Positions 1 to 5,037 of a stretch of DNA of 5,881 nt are shown piece after piece. The stretch is from an uncultured Bacteroidales bacterium (lineage in GTDB: Bacteria; Bacteroidota; Bacteroidia; Bacteroidales; UBA932): contig CAMJHJ010000157.1 of the NCBI GenBank assembly GCA_946405485.1, forward strand, positions 1-5,881, read 5' to 3'. Position numbers and translations under genes: made by a program. The notes beneath the pieces are model-generated. The model did no database searches, was not told where the DNA came from, and saw only the letters and a list, made by a program, of their open reading frames with translations. Positions within the stretch are counted from its first letter, which is position 1. Every line of letters starts with the position of its first letter.

Positions 1-4
1 AAAG

Positions 5-77
5 AGCCACTTAACAGACTCGGACTGTTGACCTGCGCGTTACGAATGCGCTGCTCTACCGACTGAGCTAAAGTGGC
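5..77 (-). tRNA. tRNA-Thr, anticodon CGT
   Basis: A 73-nt cloverleaf can be folded on the minus strand. The 7-bp acceptor stem pairs 71-77 with 6-12. The D arm has a GCTC/GAGC stem with an 8-nt loop containing GG. The anticodon arm occupies 35-51 with loop TTCGTAA; the anticodon CGT is at 42-44 and reads the threonine codon ACG. The variable loop is 5 nt. The T arm has a perfect 5-bp stem (AACAG/CTGTT). The discriminator base is U, and CCA is not encoded, because CTTT follows. Two oddities: the last anticodon-stem pair is A31-C39 rather than a Watson-Crick pair, and the T loop reads TCCGAGT, with C at position 55 where T is usual. The gene has its own promoter about 10 nt upstream and lies just downstream of nhaA on the same strand. 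Confidence 0.95.
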
Positions 78-86
78 TTGTGGGTG

Positions 87-116
87 CAAAGGTAGGAATA
101 TTTTTTGAAATCCCAA
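87..116 (-). promoter_or_regulatory. Bacteroidota-type promoter of tRNA-Thr
   Basis: Read on the minus strand, the site is TTG (114-116), a 19-nt spacer, then TACCTTTG (87-94). This matches the Bacteroidota sigma-ABfr consensus TTG/TAnnTTTG. Transcription would begin at about position 80, a few bases before the mature tRNA 5' end at 77, so the leader would be very short. The site lies in the 57-nt gap between the nhaA stop codon and the tRNA. Confidence 0.85.
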
Positions 117-134
117 ATCCCCCTGCCAATTTCT

Positions 135-1544
135 CTATGCCTTGCGCCCGGCCTTGTGGACGATGGAAACCAGGACGGATCCCAGGACTCCGGCGAAGAG
201 CGATCCCAGCAGGACGGCGATCTTGCCGGCGTCTCTGAGGTGTGCCGTCGTTCCGGGAGCCAGGTTACCGAAGGACAGTGTGTCTACAAAAATGGACATG
301 GTGAAACCGATCCCGCCCAGGCAAGCGACTGCGAAGAACATCGGCCAGGTGGCCTTATCGGGCATCTGGCCGACCTTGCATTTGATGGCCAGCCAACTGA
401 AGAGGGTGATGCCGACGGGCTTGCCGAGGAGCAGTCCGAGGAAGATGCCCATGCTGACGCTGCCGAGCGCCGGGTCGTAATGGAAGACATTGAAGTAAGC
501 CGGATCGCTGATTTCGACGCCGGCGTTGGCCAGGGCGAAGACGGGCATGATCAGGTAATTGACCCAGGGCGTGAGTGCGTGCTCGACACGGTAGCTCATA
601 TCCATGGAGCCGGTCGCGATCTTGTCAAGCTGACGGAGGCAGTGCTTCTGGGGCCCGTTCGGGAACTCGCGGTCGTCGTCGATGTTGTCATATTTGTCCA
701 GCAAGGCGATGTAGCGGTTGCGTTTGTGGAAGTACTGGGAGCGGTTGTAGCGCGCCTTGGCCGGGATCAGGAAAGCCATCACGACGCCGGACATCGTGGC
801 ATGGATGCCGGAATAATAGAAGATGATCCAGACGATGACGGCCAGGAAAAGGTAGGGGAAGAGATGCTTCTCTCCGATCCTGCGGAGTACAAGGGTGACC
901 AGGATGACGAGGACGCCGGCGCCCAAAAGCGGAAGGTTGATCGAACCGCCGTAGAAAAAGGCGACCACCAGGATGGCGATCAGGTCATCGGCGATAGCCA
1001 GCGCGGTCAGGAAGACCTTGAGCGAAACGGGCACTTTGTCGCCCAGGATGGACAGGATGCAGACAGCGAACGCAATATCAGTGGCGGTCGGAATACCCCA
1101 GCCGGAAGCGGCTGCGGTGCCATGGTTGATGAGCGTAAAAATGACGGCAGGGGCGATGACGCCGCCAAAGGCTGCGATGACGGGCAGCAATGCTTTCTTG
1201 GGGGAGGACAGTTCACCATATGCGACTTCGCGCCGGATCTCCAGTCCGACGGTGAAGAAAAAGATGACCATCAGGATGTCATTGATGAACTTCTCGATCG
1301 TCATATCCCTGGGGAACAGCCAGTTGACGGCCCCGTCTTCGCTGTAGAAGTGAAGTTGCATCCGGGTCTCGAGGAACCCGCGATACAGTTCCTTGGTGAA
1401 AGGGAGGTTGGCCAAAACCATCGCGACAAGCACGCAGGCCATCAGCAGGACGCCCTGGAACCAGGGCTGCTTGGAAAGGCGGTCGCTGCGGCGGTTGAAT
1501 TTCAGGACCTCCTTGTTCCAGGTATAGATGGGAATCAGTTTCAT
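135..1544 (-). CDS. nhaA: Na+/H+ antiporter NhaA
   Basis: This gene encodes a 469-residue inner-membrane antiporter that exports Na+ (or Li+) in exchange for protons, for sodium tolerance and pH homeostasis. Family landmarks are present: GLEIRREV at about 100-107; the discontinuous-helix segment TATDIAFA with Asp156; the ion-binding pair Asp186-Asp187 in AIADDLIA (E. coli Asp163/Asp164); Lys375 in LLLGKPVGI (E. coli Lys300); and GIGFTMSIFV at 411-420. About eleven to twelve hydrophobic segments run from residue 30 to 463. It is longer than E. coli NhaA (388 aa), partly because of a hydrophilic stretch at about 262-322 rich in charged residues. The ATG at 1544 lies about 20 nt from a well-formed promoter and gives an N-terminus without frame conflict. 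It is transcribed divergently from the peptide-lipoprotein-protease operon. No terminator hairpin was found after the TAG stop at 135-137. Confidence 0.96.
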   Translation of the reverse strand: MKLIPIYTWNKEVLKFNRRSDRLSKQPWFQGVLLMACVLVAMVLANLPFTKELYRGFLETRMQLHFYSEDGAVNWLFPRDMTIEKFINDILMVIFFFTVGLEIRREVAYGELSSPKKALLPVIAAFGGVIAPAVIFTLINHGTAAASGWGIPTATDIAFAVCILSILGDKVPVSLKVFLTALAIADDLIAILVVAFFYGGSINLPLLGAGVLVILVTLVLRRIGEKHLFPYLFLAVIVWIIFYYSGIHATMSGVVMAFLIPAKARYNRSQYFHKRNRYIALLDKYDNIDDDREFPNGPQKHCLRQLDKIATGSMDMSYRVEHALTPWVNYLIMPVFALANAGVEISDPAYFNVFHYDPALGSVSMGIFLGLLLGKPVGITLFSWLAIKCKVGQMPDKATWPMFFAVACLGGIGFTMSIFVDTLSFGNLAPGTTAHLRDAGKIAVLLGSLFAGVLGSVLVSIVHKAGRKA

Positions 1545-1564
1545 AGCTTTCGAAAAAACGGGCG

Positions 1565-1594
1565 CAAAGGTAAGCTAAATTAAAGCGATTTCAA
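1565..1594 (-). promoter_or_regulatory. Bacteroidota-type promoter of nhaA
   Basis: On the minus strand, TTG (1592-1594) is followed by a 19-nt spacer and TACCTTTG (1565-1572), a full match to TTG/TAnnTTTG. The predicted start of transcription is near 1558, which leaves a leader of only about 15 nt before the nhaA ATG. No classical Shine-Dalgarno is visible in that leader, as is common in this phylum. Confidence 0.85.
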
Positions 1595-1600
1595 ACAGGT

Positions 1601-1631
1601 TTGCCTACATCTATAATATTTTCTATTTTTG
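1601..1631 (+). promoter_or_regulatory. Bacteroidota-type promoter of the peptide-fimbrillin-C10 peptidase operon
   Basis: TTG (1601-1603), a 20-nt spacer and TATTTTTG (1624-1631) match the TAnnTTTG consensus, with a spacer one base longer than in the other two promoters of the window. Transcription would start at about 1637, roughly 19 nt before the ATG of the small acidic peptide, which makes that peptide the first gene of the transcript. The -33 element lies only 6 nt from the -33 element of the divergent nhaA promoter. Confidence 0.75.
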
Positions 1632-1655
1632 TACTTGGTGAAACATTTTGAGTCC

Positions 1656-1787
1656 ATGTTTTCTAAGAATGATTATGAACGTCCGGAGATGGAGTCTGTC
1701 GACATTTTCGGATTTCTGCCTTTATGTGCCTCCCAAGAGGGTTACGACGAGGGGGATGAAGGCGGATGGCTCGACGGAGAAGATTAA
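1656..1787 (+). CDS. 43-residue acidic peptide, first gene of the operon (function unknown)
   Basis: An ATG at 1656 opens a 43-codon frame ending in TAA at 1785-1787, about 19 nt after the predicted transcription start. The peptide begins MFSKNDYERPEMESVDIF, has a short hydrophobic/cysteine segment (FGFLPLCAS, 18-26), and ends in a Gly/Asp/Glu-rich tail with one Trp (38). It has 13 acidic and 2 basic residues, and no signal peptide, membrane helix or double-glycine leader. The layout, an N-terminal Tyr-x-x-Pro followed by a variable acidic C-terminus, resembles short hypothetical proteins I recall from Bacteroidales genomes, but I can name no family. It is separated from the lipoprotein start by 31 nt. 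A GTG at 1638 is an alternative in-frame start, but it would sit at the predicted mRNA 5' end. The overlapping frame starting at TTG 1648 has no recognisable domain here. It could be a partner, substrate or chaperone-like leader for the downstream products; this is unproven. Confidence 0.65.
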   Translation: MFSKNDYERPEMESVDIFGFLPLCASQEGYDEGDEGGWLDGED

Positions 1788-1818
1788 CAGGGTGTCAAAC
1801 GGAAAAGAGACAATGACC

Positions 1819-3069
1819 ATGAAAAGATCGATTATCGTCCGGATGGCGGCCCTTTGTGTCGGAGTGCTGGCTTTCTCTTGCGTCAAAGTGCAGGAGCCGC
1901 TCCCTGCCGATTCGGAAATCACGGCTCCCGACGGGGAAGCCATCAGTTTTACCGCTGTCCTTGAACAGGATGAAACGCGGACTTCGCTGGACGGCCAGAT
2001 GAAGGTCCTTTGGAATGAAAACGACAAGATCCGGGTGTTTACCGCCGCCCATCCCACCGGCTTGGATTATCAGCTTACAGGCGGAGCGGGATCCCAGAGC
2101 GGAATCTTTACCGGATCGGATCCGGGCAACGGTCCCTATTATGCCGTCTATCCGGCTACGGCCGGTACGTCCCTTGAGGGGACGTCCTTGCATGTGACTG
2201 TCCCTGCGACCCAGGCGTATGCGGAAGGGAGTTTCGGCGCGGGCGCCAACCTCGCGGCCGCAAAGGGTGAAGTCCTTGAGAATCTCCGTTTCCGCAACCT
2301 GGAAGGAGCGCTTTCCCTTAAGTTTTCCGGGTCCAAGACGCTTCGCTCGGTCCGGGTTTTCGTGCCGGTCGGCGAGACGCTCAACGGGACGGCTGTCATC
2401 AGCGGTTGGGATAGTGAGGCGCCTGTCCTGACTTTTGACGCCGGACAGACTGGGGAGTCTTTCGCCCAGGTGACGCTTTCCTGCGGGTCGGCGGGTGTCC
2501 CATTGTCTTCACAAGAGAAAGGTTTCTATATCGTGCTGCCGGTTGGCGCTTTGGCGAACGGTTTCTTCGTGGAAGCCGTGGATACGGAAGGGAATGCCTT
2601 TGTGCGTCACTCTCCGGCGGGTGCCACCCCGGCTGTCGTCCGAAGCGAGATCCGCCCGATGCCTGCCCTTGCTTATGCGGCCAAATACAAGGATGCGTTC
2701 CTGACAGCTGAGGGCGCCGGCGCCTTCTCGAAGGCAACGGCTGCTGCTTCCGGTTCGCTCGGAACCCTTTGCCATTATGTGGAAGGACAGGGCCAGTACG
2801 CCAGGATGAATGTCCCCGGGGATTCCGGCAGCCGCTATTTGCGCCTCGAAGACTGGACGGACGGTTTCGCCCTGGCTTTTACGATGCCCTATTCGCTGGT
2901 GCCGGGGCGGGACTGCAAGGTCTCCCTCGAGTCGATGGGTAACACTGGCGTCGCATCCCAGAGCAATGTCTCCATGCGCGTGGTGAAGCAATTCGGCGAA
3001 CGTGTCTGGCTTTGCGACCCGCAGACCGGCAACGGCTATGTCACACTGATGATCAATGAGGAGGAGTAA
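1819..3069 (+). CDS. Fimbrillin-like lipoprotein
   Basis: This 416-residue protein starts with a lipoprotein-type signal (MKRS, hydrophobic stretch at 5-19, Cys21 after LAFS). The lipobox is slightly atypical (A-F-S-C), and no acidic export signal follows the cysteine, so surface exposure is uncertain. Residues 42-75 carry the fimbrillin-like signature: ISFTAVLE, then ETRTSLDG, then KVLWNENDKIRVF. It continues as a beta-rich domain to about 285, with YYAVYPA at 107-113 and FYIVLPVG at 236-243. A second region at about 290-416 ends in VWLCDPQTGNGYV, a pattern I associate with C-terminal domains of Bacteroidales lipoproteins. I chose the ATG at 1819 because AAGAGA (1805-1810) is suitably spaced; ATG 1813 (adding Met-Thr) is possible. 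The frame is open back to TTG 1648, but that extension buries the signal peptide. Likely role: a pilus-related or adhesin-like component; the polymerising function is inferred from the family only. An alternative is a protease partner or inhibitor. Confidence 0.85.
   Translation: MKRSIIVRMAALCVGVLAFSCVKVQEPLPADSEITAPDGEAISFTAVLEQDETRTSLDGQMKVLWNENDKIRVFTAAHPTGLDYQLTGGAGSQSGIFTGSDPGNGPYYAVYPATAGTSLEGTSLHVTVPATQAYAEGSFGAGANLAAAKGEVLENLRFRNLEGALSLKFSGSKTLRSVRVFVPVGETLNGTAVISGWDSEAPVLTFDAGQTGESFAQVTLSCGSAGVPLSSQEKGFYIVLPVGALANGFFVEAVDTEGNAFVRHSPAGATPAVVRSEIRPMPALAYAAKYKDAFLTAEGAGAFSKATAAASGSLGTLCHYVEGQGQYARMNVPGDSGSRYLRLEDWTDGFALAFTMPYSLVPGRDCKVSLESMGNTGVASQSNVSMRVVKQFGERVWLCDPQTGNGYVTLMINEEE
3058..3066 (+). 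promoter_or_regulatory. Strong Shine-Dalgarno for the C10 peptidase
   Basis: GAGGAGGAG covers the last three codons (Glu-Glu-Glu) of the lipoprotein gene. Its AGGAGG core ends 8 nt before the peptidase ATG at 3073. The stop codon and next start are 3 nt apart, so translation of the two genes is probably coupled. This is an unusually good ribosome site for a Bacteroidota gene and supports ATG 3073 as the true start. Confidence 0.7.
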
Positions 3070-3072
3070 GCG

Positions 3073-4989
3073 ATGAAGAAGATTTCGATATTCTCAGCCC
3101 TGGTGTGCCTGCTGTTCGGCGGGTGGAATCTGTCTGCAGGTCCTGTTTCTGCGGACCGGGCGCTGGACATGGCTGGAAGGGCGCTTGCGACAGGTTTGAA
3201 AACGCGTACCGGTACCCCTGCCCTCCAAGTGATCTGGAACGGGGAAGTGGCGGAGAGTCGGGAGGCCCCGGCACTCTATGTCATCGGTCGGGAAAGCGGT
3301 GGCTTTATTATCATTGCCGGCGACGACCGGGTCTATCCCGTGCTTGCTATTTCCGATAAGGGAACCTTCAAGGTGGAAGGCATGCCGGACAATGTCCGCT
3401 GGTGGATGGAACGGATGAAAGCTTATGTCCGTTCGGTGCAGGTCCCGGAGGACCGTGCCGTGGAGGCCTGGTCCGCGAAGACACGGTCGACGGCAGCTTT
3501 GCCAGATGAAGGCGTGACGGACAAGGTGGAGCGCCTGACGCCGGAGTGGGATCAGGGGAATAACGACATGGGCCGTTTCGGACGATATGTTTTCAATACG
3601 AAATGTCCGATGGCCGGTTCGACGCTTACCGTGACCGGTTGCGTAGCTACCGCCTTGGGAGAAATCCTCACGTACGAGAGCGGTCAGCCCGGCATCACCA
3701 TGCCTGTCTCCGCACATGGTACCATAGCGGCATATACTGTGGGAAGCGGATATTATTATCCGAATTTCCCGTATGAATTGGGGACTCCCTATGACTGGGA
3801 AGGATTTCGTTCCCTGACGGGTACTCCTGCAATCAGGGAAGCGGTCAACGCCGGTAAAACGGCTTTGCTTGACAACCTCGCTCAGTTGATGGCCGACCTT
3901 GGAGCCATTTGTAAGGCGTCCTATAATACGAGTGAAAAGGGAGGTACCAGTGCAAGTGTCAGGCTGGCCGATTTGGCCGAGCATTTGGACATCAACAAAC
4001 GGGCCTATGTCGATTATCAGTCTAACTATTCCGACCGGCAATGGGTGGCCAAGTTGAAGGCGGAAATCGATCAACGCCCTGTCCTGATCAGCGGCCACAG
4101 TGTTGCTCCGGTCGGACAGTATTCCGATGGCAGTCCTGCTTATGCAGGCCACCAGTTCGTCTTTGACGGTTATGGAACGTATGGCGGAGAGACCGTTTTC
4201 CATGTCAATTTCGGATGGGGAGGTTATTGTAGTGGCTACTACCGTCATATTTGCCTGGATACGAATATAGAACTGAACGGGCGCCGGGATTATTCCAGGG
4301 ACTTGGATGCCGTCTTTGATTTTTACCCGGATGCGAACTCAAGCTATGCCCCGAAGATCGGGTTCATCTCTTACACGGCGAATACCGGAGTGGAGTATTA
4401 CGGTTTATATACCGATCAAGTCATTTCGGCCGGCAAGTCCTTCTCAGTCAACATCGGCCCTCTCAGGAATACGGGTGCCGAGACTTTTTCCGGTATGGTC
4501 AGGTTAATCGTGGAGGATGCAGCAGGCCAAGCGAAAGGCAATCCGCTTCTCTCTCGGAATCTTTCTTTACAACCTAACTATTTTACTTGGTTTGGCAGTA
4601 GTATTACAGTTCCTTCCTTCGCTTTCGGTGACCGGGTAGTTGCTTATTTCTCGACAAATGATGCTGCCACCGAGTGGGAAAAGGTCATGTTTGCCAATGA
4701 CGGAACCGTGGTGGGCGAGCTTCCGCTCATGCCGGCGACATTCATCCAGACAGAATCCGCCTATTCGGTGGGAGACTATTTCGAGTTCCGGCTGAAGAAC
4801 AATAAGGACCGTTATGCCGGCACGGTATGGACGGTCACAGCCCCGGACGGCACCAAGGCGAGCTATGAACAGGCCGACCGGGAATTCCGCCTGACTCAGG
4901 CTGGCAAGTATAAGATTGAGGCGGCCGTCGCCCCGAAAGTCGGGAGTTCGGTTACTGAACGCGTTGTGGCTGTGATCAACGTCCGATGA
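3073..4989 (+). CDS. Secreted C10-family (streptopain-like) cysteine peptidase
   Basis: This 638-residue preproenzyme has a Sec signal peptide (MKK, hydrophobic core 5-18, likely cleavage near SAG at 21-23). The segment at about 25-135 matches the Spi/pro-domain that keeps C10 enzymes inactive; GGFIIIAGDDRVYPVLAIS at 76-94 is its hallmark. The catalytic domain spans about 156-420: Trp159-Asp-Gln, CP at 178-179, catalytic Cys190 in TGCVATALGEIL, catalytic His360 in AGHQFVFDGYG, then HVNFGWGG at 377-384 with Asn379 and Trp382. These match the SpeB Cys/His/Trp arrangement, so it is probably active. Residues 425-550 and 555-638 look like two beta-sandwich domains; no T9SS sorting tail or LPxTG is evident. 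It lies 3 nt after the fimbrillin-like gene, which suggests a common transcript. Secretion and maturation by pro-domain cleavage are expected from the family. The substrate is unknown; the neighbouring lipoprotein or host/dietary protein are possibilities. Confidence 0.93.
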   Translation: MKKISIFSALVCLLFGGWNLSAGPVSADRALDMAGRALATGLKTRTGTPALQVIWNGEVAESREAPALYVIGRESGGFIIIAGDDRVYPVLAISDKGTFKVEGMPDNVRWWMERMKAYVRSVQVPEDRAVEAWSAKTRSTAALPDEGVTDKVERLTPEWDQGNNDMGRFGRYVFNTKCPMAGSTLTVTGCVATALGEILTYESGQPGITMPVSAHGTIAAYTVGSGYYYPNFPYELGTPYDWEGFRSLTGTPAIREAVNAGKTALLDNLAQLMADLGAICKASYNTSEKGGTSASVRLADLAEHLDINKRAYVDYQSNYSDRQWVAKLKAEIDQRPVLISGHSVAPVGQYSDGSPAYAGHQFVFDGYGTYGGETVFHVNFGWGGYCSGYYRHICLDTNIELNGRRDYSRDLDAVFDFYPDANSSYAPKIGFISYTANTGVEYYGLYTDQVISAGKSFSVNIGPLRNTGAETFSGMVRLIVEDAAGQAKGNPLLSRNLSLQPNYFTWFGSSITVPSFAFGDRVVAYFSTNDAATEWEKVMFANDGTVVGELPLMPATFIQTESAYSVGDYFEFRLKNNKDRYAGTVWTVTAPDGTKASYEQADREFRLTQAGKYKIEAAVAPKVGSSVTERVVAVINVR

Positions 4990-4995
4990 TCGGAC
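4981..4995 (+). other. Small inverted repeat enclosing the peptidase stop codon
   Basis: GTCCGA (4981-4986) and TCGGAC (4990-4995) are perfect inverted repeats, and the 3-nt loop is exactly the TGA stop codon (4987-4989). A 6-bp stem could form in the RNA. It is short, has no T-run after it, and may be chance. It could stabilise the mRNA 3' end together with the larger hairpin at 5011-5037. Confidence 0.4.
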
Positions 4996-5010
4996 AAGAA
5001 TCTAATAGGA

Positions 5011-5037
5011 AACGGGCGCCTAAAACAGGCGCCCGTT
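5011..5037. terminator. Shared terminator-like hairpin between convergent genes
   Basis: AACGGGCGCCT (5011-5021) pairs perfectly with AGGCGCCCGTT (5027-5037) around an AAAAC loop, giving an 11-bp GC-rich stem. It begins 21 nt after the peptidase stop and overlaps the 3' end of the convergent exonuclease gene, whose last codons form one arm and whose TAG stop (5020-5022) starts at the edge of the loop. Both arms are symmetric, so it could act in both directions. Runs of T after the stem are weak on either strand (CCATTTG on plus; TCCTATT on minus), so termination efficiency is uncertain. Confidence 0.7.

Noticed and set aside
1..135. tRNA gene as an integration site for a mobile element
   Set aside because: No duplicated tRNA 3' end, integrase or attachment-like direct repeat is visible here; the 3' flank of the tRNA is only 4 bases long in this window.
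105..1583. A 492-codon open frame on the plus strand running antisense across nhaA
   Set aside because: It mirrors nhaA in the opposite strand, is extremely Asp/Glu/Gly-rich with no recognisable domain, and reads through the nhaA promoter. nhaA on the other strand has all family motifs. It is a codon-bias shadow.
1589..1617. Sigma70-like TTTCAA-N17-TATAAT on the plus strand
   Set aside because: The -35 is weak and this phylum uses TTG/TAnnTTTG promoters; a matching element is present at 1601-1631.
1648..1818. N-terminal extension of the lipoprotein from TTG 1648 (473-residue version)
   Set aside because: It would place about 57 residues ahead of a good lipoprotein signal peptide, uses a poor start, and overlaps the small acidic peptide in another frame.
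3094..4248. A 384-codon frame on the minus strand inside the C10 peptidase gene
   Set aside because: It has no recognisable domain or supporting promoter, and lies fully within a gene with clear catalytic motifs on the plus strand.
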